Shown: one piece after another, positions 36,635 to 45,858 of the stretch | Layout of the letters: every line of letters begins with the position of its first letter | How positions within the stretch are numbered: the stretch's first letter is position 1 | From: Streptomyces sp. Q6 | GTDB taxonomy: Bacteria > Actinomycetota > Actinomycetes > Streptomycetales > Streptomycetaceae | Direction of reading: 5' to 3' | Assembly (NCBI RefSeq): GCF_036967205.1 | Contig: NZ_CP146022.1 | Span: 7,068,001 to 7,132,000, forward strand | DNA length: 64,000 nucleotides | Translations under genes and position numbers: made by a program | Notes under the pieces: model-generated | Database searches by the model: none | Seen by the model: only the letters and a program-made list of their open reading frames with translations | Told to the model about the DNA's origin: nothing

Positions 36635-36648
36635 TGGGAGCGCTCCCA
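36635..36648. promoter_or_regulatory. CebR operator (perfect)
   Basis: TGGGAGCGCTCCCA, identical to the 14-bp CebR consensus known from Streptomyces cellulase and cellobiose-uptake genes. It lies between the divergent GH48 and GH5 genes, nearer GH48. Confidence 0.92.
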
Positions 36649-36689
36649 AGGATGGGGAAGGGGGAATTCAGGGTCAAGGGGCTTGAAGA

Positions 36690-36705
36690 GTCGAATTAGT
36701 TCGAC
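36690..36705. promoter_or_regulatory. Unassigned inverted repeat in cellulase promoter region
   Basis: GTCGAA-TTAG-TTCGAC, perfect 6-bp arms, between the two CebR boxes in an A/T-richer stretch that should hold both promoters. No known regulator is matched. Confidence 0.35.
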
Positions 36706-36771
36706 AGAGAAAAATGGCAACTCCTCTGTTGCTTGACGGCAGTTCTTTCTCTACAGTCCTCCACCAACCAG

Positions 36772-36785
36772 TGGGAGCGATTCCA
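36772..36785. promoter_or_regulatory. CebR operator (two mismatches)
   Basis: TGGGAGCGATTCCA, 12 of 14 positions of the CebR consensus, 54 bases before the GH5 start. TTGCTT (36729-36734) and TACAGT (36752-36757), 17 bases apart, could be the promoter just upstream of it. Confidence 0.8.
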
Positions 36786-36838
36786 TCAGTCGACGTGCCG
36801 GCCCGTTCCGGTCACGCCCGAGCTGCAAGGAGTCGCTC

Positions 36839-38320
36839 ATGCGACACCCCCCGCGTTCTGCGCTTTTAGTGGCCTGCGCCCTCGGCGCGGCCACGCTCGT
36901 CCCGGTGACCGGCACCACCGCGTCCGCCGCTGCCCCCGCTTGCTCGGTGGAGTACTCCGTCACCGGGCAGTGGGACACCGGCTTCCAGGCGGCGGTCAAG
37001 GTCACCAACAACGGCGCGGCGAGAGACAGTTGGAGCCTGTCCTTCGCCTTCGCCGACGGTCAGAAGGTCACCCAGGGCTGGAGCGCCAAGTGGTCGCAGT
37101 CCGGCACGGCCGTGACCGCCGCCAACGAGTCCTGGAACGGATCGCTCGCGACCGGCGCGAGCGTGTCCGCCGGCTTCATCGGTACGTGGTCGGGCGCCAA
37201 CACCGTGCCCACCGCCTTCAAGCTGAACGGCACCACCTGCGCCACGAACGGCACCGACCCGACGGACCCCACGGATCCGACCGATCCCACGGACCCCGGT
37301 GACGGCACCGCCCCGGCCCTGAAGGTCTCCGGCAACAAGCTCGTCGACGCGTCCGGCGCCACCCGCCGCATCCTCGGCGTGAACCGCTCCGGCGCCGAGT
37401 TCATGTGCGTACAGGGCTACGGGATCTTCGACGGTCCGGTCGACGACGCGGCCGTCAAGGCCATCGCCGACTGGAAGGCCAACGCCGTCCGTATCCCGCT
37501 CAACGAGGAGTGCTGGCTCGGCCTCGACAACATCAAACCCGAGTACGGAGGTGCCAACTACCGCTCCGCCATCCAGGAGCTGGTGACCAAGGTCAAGGCC
37601 CACGGTATGACGCCGATCCTGGAGATGCACTGGTCGTACGGCCAGTACACCGGCAACAGCGCCGGCTGCTCGGACGTCCACGCCACCTGCCAGAAGCCGA
37701 TGCCGGACGCCCGGTACGCGCCCAGCTTCTGGTCCTCGGTCGCGAGCACCTTCAAGAACGATCCGGCGGTCGCCTTCGACCTGTTCAACGAGCCGTACCC
37801 GGACCGCGCCACCTCCAGCCAGACCGAGGCATGGGCCTGCTGGAAGGACGGCGGCACCTGCCCCGGGATCGGCTACGAGGTCGCCGGCATGCAGGACCTC
37901 GTCGACGCCGTGCGCGCGGCGGGCGCCTCCAACCTGATCCTGGCGGGCGGCCTCGCCTACTCCAACGACCTCGGCCAGTGGCTCCAGCACAAGCCCGACG
38001 ACCCGGCCGGCAATCTCGCCGCGGCCTGGCACGTCTACAACTTCAACACCTGCGCCACCGAGAGCTGCTGGGACTCCACGCTCGCGCCCGTCGCGGCCCA
38101 GGTCCCGCTGGTGGCAGGGGAGATCGGCGAGAACACCTGCTCGCACGGGTTCATCGACCGGGTCATGAAGTGGTTCGACGACCGCAAGCTGTCGTACCTC
38201 GGCTGGACCTGGAACACCTGGGACTGCTCCTCGGGACCGTCCCTCATCAGTGCGTACGACGGCACACCGACGGCGTACGGAATCGGGCTCCGCGATCACC
38301 TGCGGGCCCTGAACGGCTAG
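36839..38320 (+). CDS. Secreted GH5 endoglucanase with N-terminal CBM2
   Basis: A 493-residue cellulase. Signal peptide about residues 1-31, CBM2 from Cys35 to Cys134, a TDP-repeat linker (about 135-159), then a GH5 catalytic domain. The acid/base glutamate is in FDLFNEPY and the nucleophile in VAGEIGENT; AVRIPLNEECWLG and LEMHWSYGQY are family landmarks. AAGGAG precedes ATG 36839. It leads a two-gene operon with the GH6 enzyme, under the second CebR box. Confidence 0.95.
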   Translation: MRHPPRSALLVACALGAATLVPVTGTTASAAAPACSVEYSVTGQWDTGFQAAVKVTNNGAARDSWSLSFAFADGQKVTQGWSAKWSQSGTAVTAANESWNGSLATGASVSAGFIGTWSGANTVPTAFKLNGTTCATNGTDPTDPTDPTDPTDPGDGTAPALKVSGNKLVDASGATRRILGVNRSGAEFMCVQGYGIFDGPVDDAAVKAIADWKANAVRIPLNEECWLGLDNIKPEYGGANYRSAIQELVTKVKAHGMTPILEMHWSYGQYTGNSAGCSDVHATCQKPMPDARYAPSFWSSVASTFKNDPAVAFDLFNEPYPDRATSSQTEAWACWKDGGTCPGIGYEVAGMQDLVDAVRAAGASNLILAGGLAYSNDLGQWLQHKPDDPAGNLAAAWHVYNFNTCATESCWDSTLAPVAAQVPLVAGEIGENTCSHGFIDRVMKWFDDRKLSYLGWTWNTWDCSSGPSLISAYDGTPTAYGIGLRDHLRALNG

Positions 38321-38369
38321 CCCCGCACACCCCCACAGCACCACAGAATCGAAAGGGACAAAGCACCCC

Positions 38370-40094
38370 ATGAGCCGTACCAGAACCAGAGCGGGCACCG
38401 CCCTGCTCGCCGCACTCGTCCTCTCCGGCGCCGCCTGCGTGGGCACCGCCGCCGCGCTGCCCGCCGACCTCGGCGCCGCCGCTGCCGCCACCGGCTGCAC
38501 CGTCGACTACAAGGTCCAGAACCAGTGGGACACCGGCTTCACCACCGCCGTCACCGTCACCAACAACGGCGCGGCGACCACCAGTTGGAACCTGACCTGG
38601 TCCTTCGCGGGCAACCAGAAGGTCAGCAGCGGCTGGAACGCCGACATCTCCCAGTCCGGCACCGCCGTCACCGCCAAGAGCCTCTCGTACAACGGCGCCC
38701 TCGCCACCGGCGGCTCCACCTCCTTCGGCTTCAACGGCACGTACAGCGGTAGCAACGCGCTGCCCACCACGTTCAAGCTGAACGGCGTCACCTGCAACGA
38801 GGACACCACTCCGCCGGACCCCGACCCCGATCCGGACCCGACGGGCCGCGTCGACAACCCGTACGCGGGCGCCAAGGTGTACGTGAACCCGGAGTGGGCC
38901 GCGAAGGCCAAGGCCGAACCCGGCGGCGACCGCGTCGCGAACCAGCCCACCGGCGTCTGGCTCGACCGCATCGCCGCGATCGACGGCGTCGGTGACGGCA
39001 TGGGCCTGCGCGACCACCTCGACGCCGCCCTCACCCAGAAGGGCAGCGGCGAAGAAGTCGTCCAGCTCGTCGTCTACGACCTCCCCGGCCGCGACTGCGC
39101 CGCGCTCGCCTCCAACGGTGAACTCGGCCCCACCGACATCGACAAGTACAAGAGCGACTTCATCGACCCGATCGCCGCGATCCTCGCCGACCCCAAGTAC
39201 GCGGCCCTGCGCATCGTCACGACGATCGAGATCGACTCGCTGCCCAACCTCGTCACCAACGTCAGCGGCCGCCCCACGGCCACCCCCAACTGCGACGTGA
39301 TGAAGGCGAACGGCAACTACCAGAAGGGCGTCGGCTACGCCCTCGACAAGCTCGGTGACATCCCGAACGTCTACAACTACATCGACGCGGGCCACCACGG
39401 CTGGCTCGGCTGGGACGACAACTTCGGCGCCTCCGCCGAGCTGTTCAAGACCACCGCGTCCAGCAACGGCGCCAAGCTCTCCGACGTCCACGGCTTCATC
39501 GTGAACACGGCCAACTACAGCGCCCTCAAGGAGAACAACTTCGCGATCGGCGACACGGTCGCCGGCAAGTCCGTGCGCGAGTCGAAGTGGGTGGACTGGA
39601 ACCGCTACACGGACGAGCTCTCGTACGCCCAGGCCATGCGCACCAAGCTCGTCTCGCTCGGCTTCGACCAGAACCTCGGCATGCTGATCGACACCTCCCG
39701 CAACGGCTGGGGCGGCACCGCCCGGCCCACGGGTCCGGGGGCCACGACCGATGTCGACACGTACGTGGACGGCGGGCGCTACGACCGCCGCATCCACCTC
39801 GGCAACTGGTGCAACCAGAGCGGAGCCGGCCTCGGTGAGCGGCCGCAGGCCAACCCCGCCACCGGCATCGACGCCTACGTGTGGATGAAGCCGCCGGGTG
39901 AGTCCGACGGTTCGAGCACCGCCATCGACAACGACGAGGGCAAGGGCTTCGACCGCATGTGCGACCCGACGTACACGGGCAACCCGCGCAACAACAACCA
40001 CCTGTCCGGGGCGCTGCCGAACGCGCCGGTGTCCGGGCACTGGTTCTCCGCCCAGTTCCAGGAACTGATGAAGAACGCGTACCCGGCGCTGTAA
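38370..40094 (+). CDS. Secreted GH6 cellobiohydrolase with N-terminal CBM2
   Basis: A 574-residue inverting cellulase acting on non-reducing ends. Signal peptide about 1-40, CBM2 from Cys43 to about Cys142, a short DPDPDP linker, then GH6. Landmarks are VVYDLPGRDCAALASNGEL, the acid aspartate in TTIEIDSLPNL, and GWDDNFG with GTARPTGPG in the active-site loops. The long loops match processive exo-acting (Cel6B-type) enzymes; this is an inference. It begins 49 bases behind GH5 and ends at a strong hairpin. With GH48 it supplies attack from both chain ends. Confidence 0.95.
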   Translation: MSRTRTRAGTALLAALVLSGAACVGTAAALPADLGAAAAATGCTVDYKVQNQWDTGFTTAVTVTNNGAATTSWNLTWSFAGNQKVSSGWNADISQSGTAVTAKSLSYNGALATGGSTSFGFNGTYSGSNALPTTFKLNGVTCNEDTTPPDPDPDPDPTGRVDNPYAGAKVYVNPEWAAKAKAEPGGDRVANQPTGVWLDRIAAIDGVGDGMGLRDHLDAALTQKGSGEEVVQLVVYDLPGRDCAALASNGELGPTDIDKYKSDFIDPIAAILADPKYAALRIVTTIEIDSLPNLVTNVSGRPTATPNCDVMKANGNYQKGVGYALDKLGDIPNVYNYIDAGHHGWLGWDDNFGASAELFKTTASSNGAKLSDVHGFIVNTANYSALKENNFAIGDTVAGKSVRESKWVDWNRYTDELSYAQAMRTKLVSLGFDQNLGMLIDTSRNGWGGTARPTGPGATTDVDTYVDGGRYDRRIHLGNWCNQSGAGLGERPQANPATGIDAYVWMKPPGESDGSSTAIDNDEGKGFDRMCDPTYTGNPRNNNHLSGALPNAPVSGHWFSAQFQELMKNAYPAL

Positions 40095-40104
40095 CCGGGA
40101 CCGT

Positions 40105-40130
40105 CCGGCCCCCGCACCCGCGGGGGCCGG
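40105..40130 (+). terminator. Hairpin after the GH5-GH6 operon
   Basis: 10-bp perfect stem CCGGCCCCCG/CGGGGGCCGG with a 6-base loop, 10 bases behind the GH6 stop. Confidence 0.85.
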
Positions 40131-40293
40131 GCGTGCGCGCCGGATCACCTGCGGTGGCCTGCCGGGTCGCCTCGGGCAACAGGGGTCCCGACCACAGAGG
40201 ACCACCCGTCTTTGCGGAAACAGCAAGGCGGCTTGCTTGTGTGTGCGATGCCGCGCACCCTGGAGAACGCGCGACGGCAGGCACGGCACAGGC

Positions 40294-41271
40294 ATGAAGG
40301 ACGGCGATCAGGCGATGGCACACGGCCACGAAGAGCACGGGCAGCACCAGCAGCACGAGCAGGACGGACACGGTCACCAGGGAGGCCACGGTCGGCAGGG
40401 GGCGGCCCACGGCCACCACCACGACCACACGGACCTGGACTGGGTCGCCCTGATCCCGCACCTGGAGAGCAACGCCGAGGTCTACCGGCCGCTCTACACC
40501 CAGGCCCTGGACTGGCTGCGCGCCGAGCGCCCCGCGGGCACCGGCCTGATCGTCGACGCGGGCAGCGGTCCCGGCGCCGTCTCGCGTCAGCTCGCCACCG
40601 CGTTCCCCGACGCCCGCGTGATCGCGGCGGACCCGGAGGAGAAGCTGCTCACCCGCGCCGCCGAGCGCGCCGCGGAGGCCGGCCTCGGCGACCGGATCAG
40701 CACACTGCGCGTCGAACTCCCGGACGCCATCGACGCGTTGCCGTCGGCCGACCTCATCTGGGCCGCCCGCTCCCTGCACCACGTCGGCGACCAGCGGGCC
40801 GCGGTCGCCGCGCTGGCCGGCCGGCTCGCCCCCGGCGGCACCCTCGCGCTCGTCGAGGGCGGCCTGCCGTGGCGCTGCCTGCCCCGTGACTTCGGCCTCG
40901 GCCGCCCCGGACTCCAGGCGCGCGCCGACGCGCTGGAGGAGGACTGGTTCGCCGCGATGCGCGCGTCGCTGCCGGGCGCCGAGCCGGACACCGAGGACTG
41001 GGCGGAGCTCCTGACGGACGCGGGCCTGACCGGCGCGACCAGCCGCACCTTCCTCCTCGACCTGCCCGCACCGCTGGCGCCCGACGCCCGCGACCTGGTG
41101 GTGGAGCTGTGGACCCGGCGCCGGGAAGCGGCCGCCGAGGTCATGGCCGCCGACGACCTCGCCACCCTGGACCGCCTCCTCGACCCGGCCGACCTGCGGA
41201 GCCTGCACCGGCGGGCCGACCTGTTCCTGCTCCTCGCCCACACGGTGCACACCGCGGTGAAGCCCGCCTAG
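40294..41271 (+). CDS. Class I methyltransferase with histidine-rich N-terminus
   Basis: A 325-residue SAM-dependent methyltransferase. Motif I is IVDAGSGPGAVSRQLA, followed by VIAADPEEKLLTRAA and LIWAARSLHHVGDQ. Before it lies an unusual segment of about 45 residues made mostly of His, Gly, Gln and Glu (HGHEEHGQHQQHEQDGHGHQ), which could bind metal. ATG 40294 is used; ATG 40315 would keep the His-rich part but has no better ribosome site. The substrate is unknown. A bidirectional hairpin separates it from the convergent aldo/keto reductase. Confidence 0.82.
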   Translation: MKDGDQAMAHGHEEHGQHQQHEQDGHGHQGGHGRQGAAHGHHHDHTDLDWVALIPHLESNAEVYRPLYTQALDWLRAERPAGTGLIVDAGSGPGAVSRQLATAFPDARVIAADPEEKLLTRAAERAAEAGLGDRISTLRVELPDAIDALPSADLIWAARSLHHVGDQRAAVAALAGRLAPGGTLALVEGGLPWRCLPRDFGLGRPGLQARADALEEDWFAAMRASLPGAEPDTEDWAELLTDAGLTGATSRTFLLDLPAPLAPDARDLVVELWTRRREAAAEVMAADDLATLDRLLDPADLRSLHRRADLFLLLAHTVHTAVKPA

Positions 41272-41385
41272 CCTTTCGCGCCGGTTCCGCGCGGTGCGGC
41301 CCGAACTCGCCCAGCACGTACTGGAGTTGCGCGGGCGTGAGGGCCGGATCGGGCGGCTCCGCCGTCCCCGGCGCGGCCCGAGAAA

Positions 41386-41421
41386 GGGCCACCGCCGCGG
41401 ACGTACCCGCGACGGTGGCCC
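41386..41421. terminator. Bidirectional terminator hairpin
   Basis: Stem GGGCCACCG/CGGTGGCCC with an inner CGCGG/CCGCG stem and loop ACGTAC, between the convergent genes ending at 41271 and 41438. A short A run before it gives a U run for minus-strand transcripts. Confidence 0.8.
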
Positions 41422-41437
41422 CACAGCTACGGACGGA

Positions 41438-42271
41438 TCACACCACGTCGAACGTGGCCGGGTCCGGGCCGAGCCGGCGGTCCTCGTTGAGCGCGCTGAT
41501 CGCGCCGAGGTCCTCGGGGTCCAGCTCGAAGCCGTACACGTCGATGTTCTCCTTGATCCGGGACGGGGTCACGGACTTGGGGATCACGACGTTGCCGAGC
41601 TGGACGTGCCAGCGCAGGACGACCTGGGCCGGGGTGCGGCCGTGCTTCTGGGCGATGGCGATGATCGCCGGGACCTCCAGGAGGCCCTTGCCCTGGCCGA
41701 GCGGTGACCAGGCCTCGGTCGCGATGCCGAGCTCCGCGTGCTTCTCGCGGGAGGCGTGCTGCTGGAGGTGCGGGTGGAGCTCGATCTGGTTCACCGCGGG
41801 GATGATGTTCGTCTCCGAGGTGAGACGGTCCAGGTGCTCCGGGAGGAAGTTCGAGACGCCGATGGCGCGGGCGCGGCCGTCGGCGTGGATCTTCTCGAAC
41901 GCCTTGTACGTGTCCACGTACGTGTCCTTGGACGGCAGCGGCCAGTGGATCAGGTACAGGTCCACGTAGTCCAGGCCCAGCTTGGCCAGCGAGGTGTCGA
42001 ACGCGCGCAGCGTGGCGTCGTAGCCCTGGTCGGCGTTCCACAGCTTCGTCGTGACGAAGAGCTCCTCGCGGGGCAGGCCGGCCGCGGCGACGGCCTTGCC
42101 GGTGCCCTCTTCGTTGCCGTAGATGGCGGCGGTGTCGATGCTGCGGTACCCGGCCTCCAGTGCCGTCGCGACGGCCTTCTCGGCCTCGTCGTCCGGCACC
42201 TGCCACACACCGAAGCCGAGCTGCGGCATCTCGACGCCGTTGTTCAGGATGATCGGGGGAACCTTGCTCAC
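41438..42271 (-). CDS. Aldo/keto reductase (AKR5-like)
   Basis: A 277-residue NADPH-dependent reductase. It has all catalytic-tetrad contexts: DTAAIYGNE (Asp and Tyr), TTKLWNADQG (Lys) and YLIHWPLPS (His). The NADPH-binding end IPKSVTPSRIKEN is typical of the 2,5-diketo-gluconate reductase group. GTG 42271 with AAAGGA upstream gives the usual family length; ATG 42310 or 42316 would add a poorly conserved extension. It is a single gene, and its substrate is not known. Confidence 0.9.
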   Translation of the reverse strand: MSKVPPIILNNGVEMPQLGFGVWQVPDDEAEKAVATALEAGYRSIDTAAIYGNEEGTGKAVAAAGLPREELFVTTKLWNADQGYDATLRAFDTSLAKLGLDYVDLYLIHWPLPSKDTYVDTYKAFEKIHADGRARAIGVSNFLPEHLDRLTSETNIIPAVNQIELHPHLQQHASREKHAELGIATEAWSPLGQGKGLLEVPAIIAIAQKHGRTPAQVVLRWHVQLGNVVIPKSVTPSRIKENIDVYGFELDPEDLGAISALNEDRRLGPDPATFDVV

Positions 42272-42415
42272 GAGGTGTCGGTCCTTTAACTCGTCGGTTG
42301 GTACTCCCATGGTCAACGATCACGGAAGTACGCGCATTCCTGTGGGCGGATTCTCGATTCCAGCATGCCAGCCACGGGACGGACGCGTGGGGAACGTGGG
42401 ACAACCGCACGAGAG

Positions 42416-43161
42416 TCAGGTATGTGAACCCTGTGCCGGGGGCTGGGCGGCCGCGGTGCCCAGGTACGCCTCCCGAACCCGGTCGTCCGCCCGCACCTCC
42501 TCCGGGGTTCCCTCGGCGAGGACCCGGCCCAGGTCGAGGACCACGACCCGGGAGCACAGCTCCATCACGAACGCCACGTTGTGCTCGACGAGCAGCACCG
42601 CGCACCCGTCCTCCTCGGCGAGCTGCCGCACCACCGCCGCGAGCCGGGCCCGCTCCTCGGCCGCCATGCCCGATGCGGGCTCGTCGAGGAGCAGGACGCG
42701 CGGGCGGTCGGCCGCCGCCCGCGCCAGTTCCACCATGCGCGCCCGGCCCACCGGCAGCGTGCCCGCGTAGGCGGGGAGAGGTCGTCGAGGCCGCAGGAGC
42801 GCAGCAGCTCGCCCGCCCGGTCGGCGTCCGCGCCGCCGCGCCGCCACTCCTGCGCGACCAGCAGGTTGTCCGCCACCGTGAGCTGGCCGAAGAGCTGCTG
42901 GCGCTGGAACGTGCGGCGCATCCCGTGCCGGGCCCGCCACACCGGCGAGCGGCGGGTGATGTCCGTGCCGTCGAGCAGGACGCGGCCGGTGTCCGGGCGC
43001 CGGATGCCCGAGACGACGTCGAAGAAGGTCGTCTTGCCCGCGCCGTTCGGCCCGATCAGGCCGCACACCTCGCCCGCCGCGAGGCGCAGCCCCACCCCGT
43101 CCAGGGCCCGCACCCCGCCGAACCGCACCCCGACGGCCTCCGCCTCCAGTACGTGGGTCAT
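42416..43161 (-). pseudogene. livG: Branched-chain-type ABC ATPase (LivG), apparent frameshift
   Basis: The protein starts at ATG 43161 (MTHVLEAEAVGVRFGGVRAL) with Walker A GPNGAGKTT and runs in frame to the G run 42773-42776. One base is missing there, and the rest continues in another frame to the stop at 42416. With one base restored the join reads GLDDLSPAYAGTLPVGRARM, and the product is a normal LivG of about 248 residues with LLLDEPASGM and LLVEHNVAFVM. Its ATG overlaps the stop of the LivHMF fusion gene. I infer a sequence error, because LivG is needed by the transporter. Confidence 0.85.
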
Positions 43162-45836
43162 GCCCGGCCCGCCTCCTCCGCCCGGCCCGCGGCCGGCGCC
43201 ATGCCCAGATACGCGTCCGTGAGCCGCCGCTCCTCGACCTGGTCGCGCGGCCCGCACCACGTCACCCGGCCCTGCGCGAGGTACGCCACGGTGTCGGCGA
43301 CGCCGAGGATCTCGGACGCCTTCTCCTCGACGAGCAGCAACCCCGTGCCCGCGTCGCGGAGTTCGGCCAGGAGCCGGTACACCTCGTCGACGACGCGGGG
43401 CGCAAGACCGAGCGACGGCTCGTCCGCGATCAGGACGCGCGGCGGGCTGTGCAGCAGCGGGGCGAGCGCGAGGAGCTGCTGCTCGCCGCCCGAGAGCGAA
43501 CCGGCCGGGACTCCCCGGCGGGCGGCGAGCCCGGCGAAGCGCTCGTACACCGCCGACCGGTCCGCCGTGAGCGGGAGGTGCAGGGCGAGGTTCTCGTCGA
43601 CCGTGAGGGAGGGGAAGATACCCCGGCCCTCGGGGGCGAGGACCACCCCGGACCGCGCCCGGCGGACCGCGCCCTCGCGGCCCACCGCCTCCCCGGCGAC
43701 GTACACCTGTCCCTGGAGCGGTGCCATGAGCCCGGCCGCCACCTTGCACGTCGTGGACTTCCCGGCGCCGTTCGGTCCGAGCAGCGCGACGATCTCGCCG
43801 GGGCGGACCGTGAGGTCGACACCGAGCAGGACGGGCGCGCCGTCGTATCCGGCCTGGACGGCGGCGAGTTGGAGCGCTGCCCCGGACTCGGGCGGCGGCA
43901 CGGTGCCGGGTGCGACGGCGGTGACGGTGGCCGCCCTGCGGCGGTGCCTGCGGACCGAGAACGCGGCGCAGTACCCGTCGGGGTCGTTGGCGAGGGCGAG
44001 TCCCGCGAGGCCGAAGAGGATCACCGGGAGCTGGACCGACTCCGTCACGTAGTCGCTGACGAGGTGCGGTACGACCGCGAAGGTCAGGCCCGCGACCACC
44101 GCGAACTGCGGACGCCGCACCCCCGCCGCGACCACCACCGCGAGCCAGATCAGACCGGTCATCGCCGTGAAGTCCGTCGCGGTGATCCGGGTGTTGTACG
44201 ACGCGTACATCACGCCGCCGAACCCGGCGAGCCCCGCGGAGACGGTGAACAGCAGCAGCTTCGTGCGGACGACGGAGACGCCGGACGCCATCGCCGCGGC
44301 CGGCGCCGAACGCACCGCCAGCATCGCCCGCCCGGCCCGCGACCCGCGCAGCGCGCCGAGCGCCGCCACCCCGGCGACACACAGCACGACCATGGCCACG
44401 CCCATCGCCCGGTCGTCGCCGAGATCGACGGGCCCGAACACGGGGCGCGGGATCTCCCACCCGGTGTCGCCGTTCCTCAACCAGCCCATCTGGAAGAGGA
44501 CCTGGTCGGCGAGGAAGGCCAGCGCGAGTGTCGCGAGGGCGAGCGAGCGCCCGCCGAGCCGCAGCGCCGGAAGCGCCACCAGGGCGCCGAGGGCCGCCGC
44601 CGCGCACGTCCCGGCCAGCGCCGCCCCGAGGAACGGCCACCCGTGGCTCATCAGCAGCCCGGCCACCAGGGCCGCGCCCGTCACGAACGTCGCCTGCGCG
44701 AGGGACACCATCGCGCCGAGCCCGGTCACCACGGTGAACGACAGGAACACCAGGGAGATCGCGAGGCCCTGGGCGAGGATCCCGCTCCAGAACGGTGTCG
44801 TGACCGTGTAGAAGGCCGTCGCCGTCAGGGCCGCCGCCACCACCCACGGGCCCCACCGGCGCAGCCACGACCGGCCCGCCAGATAGTCGACCGGCGGCGC
44901 GTCGGCCGCTGCCGTGCCCGCCGTGCGCTGCCGCCGGGTGAGCAGCACGAGCCCGGCGAACAGGATCAGGAACGGCACCGCCGTACGGAACCCGGTGATC
45001 CGCTCGGCGAACGACGCGTACCCGGCGACCAGGTTCTGGAGCACCCCGAGCCCGAGCCCGCCCGCGAACGCGAGCGGGATCGACAGGAACCGGCCGAGCA
45101 CCGCGGCCGTCGCCGACACGAACAGGAACAGCGTGAAGTCGTGCGAGGACAGGCCGAGCAGGGGAGTGGCGAGCACCCCGGCCAGGCCCGCGAGGGCCGA
45201 CGACATCATCCACGCCACCGACGAGAGCCGGTCCGCGCTCATCCCGCGCAACTCCACCAGCGAACGGTTGTCGACCGCGGCCCGCAGCTTCAGGCCGAGT
45301 GCCGTGTGGCGCAGCACGATCCACAGACCGAGCGCGACCACGGCGGTCGTCACCCAGGTGATCAGCTGGTCGGAGTCGATGCCGACACCGTCCATCAGCT
45401 GCCAGTTCTTCGCCGGACTCGGCCCGACGCCCGGCAGCCCGAACTGGTTCTCCGCGGGCAGGAGGGGCGCCCCCGCGTCGTCCAGGAGCTCCACCACCCA
45501 CAGCCCGAGAGCGGGCAGCGCGACGAGCAGCCCGATCGTCGCCACGATCTGCGCGCTCTCCCCGACCCGGGCCAGCTTCCGGAACATCAGCCGGTCGAGC
45601 CCCCATCCCAGCAGGGGCGCCACGACCAGGACCAGGAGCAGCGCCGTGGGCACGGCTGGCCAGCCGAAGCCCGAGTGGAGTTCGTAGAAGGCGAGGGCGC
45701 ACAGGAACGCGGTCGCGCCGTGGGCGAAGTTGAACAGCCCGGAGGCCGAGTAGGACAGCACGAGACCGGTCGCGAGCAGGGCGTACAGCGCGCCCGACAC
45801 CAGACCGCTCAGGACGAAGGCGAGAAGGTCGGCCAT
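43158..45836 (-). CDS. Fused LivH-LivM-LivF: two permeases and an ATPase in one chain
   Basis: An 892-residue protein combining three normally separate subunits of a branched-chain amino acid-type (HAAT) importer. Residues about 1-300 are LivH-like (LSGLVSGALYALLATGLVLS). About 320-600 are LivM-like (TVVTGLGAMVSLAQATFVTG). About 650-880 are LivF-like, with Walker A LLGPNGAGKST, signature LSGGEQQLLAL and IADEPSLGLAP. ATG 45836 has GAAGGGG upstream. It lies between the binding-protein gene and livG. The substrate may not be an amino acid: the acyl-CoA synthetase upstream suggests a carboxylate (inference). Confidence 0.9.
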   Translation of the reverse strand: MADLLAFVLSGLVSGALYALLATGLVLSYSASGLFNFAHGATAFLCALAFYELHSGFGWPAVPTALLLVLVVAPLLGWGLDRLMFRKLARVGESAQIVATIGLLVALPALGLWVVELLDDAGAPLLPAENQFGLPGVGPSPAKNWQLMDGVGIDSDQLITWVTTAVVALGLWIVLRHTALGLKLRAAVDNRSLVELRGMSADRLSSVAWMMSSALAGLAGVLATPLLGLSSHDFTLFLFVSATAAVLGRFLSIPLAFAGGLGLGVLQNLVAGYASFAERITGFRTAVPFLILFAGLVLLTRRQRTAGTAAADAPPVDYLAGRSWLRRWGPWVVAAALTATAFYTVTTPFWSGILAQGLAISLVFLSFTVVTGLGAMVSLAQATFVTGAALVAGLLMSHGWPFLGAALAGTCAAAALGALVALPALRLGGRSLALATLALAFLADQVLFQMGWLRNGDTGWEIPRPVFGPVDLGDDRAMGVAMVVLCVAGVAALGALRGSRAGRAMLAVRSAPAAAMASGVSVVRTKLLLFTVSAGLAGFGGVMYASYNTRITATDFTAMTGLIWLAVVVAAGVRRPQFAVVAGLTFAVVPHLVSDYVTESVQLPVILFGLAGLALANDPDGYCAAFSVRRHRRRAATVTAVAPGTVPPPESGAALQLAAVQAGYDGAPVLLGVDLTVRPGEIVALLGPNGAGKSTTCKVAAGLMAPLQGQVYVAGEAVGREGAVRRARSGVVLAPEGRGIFPSLTVDENLALHLPLTADRSAVYERFAGLAARRGVPAGSLSGGEQQLLALAPLLHSPPRVLIADEPSLGLAPRVVDEVYRLLAELRDAGTGLLLVEEKASEILGVADTVAYLAQGRVTWCGPRDQVEERRLTDAYLGMAPAAGRAEEAGRA

Positions 45837-45858
45837 CTCAACACCCCTTCGGGCAGAC

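Noticed and set aside
41141-41392. Minus-strand frame with LTPAQLQYVLGEFG between the methyltransferase and the aldo/keto reductase
   Set aside because: Partly protein-like, but its start lies in the terminator hairpin and most of it is antisense to the methyltransferase. At best a tiny fragment.
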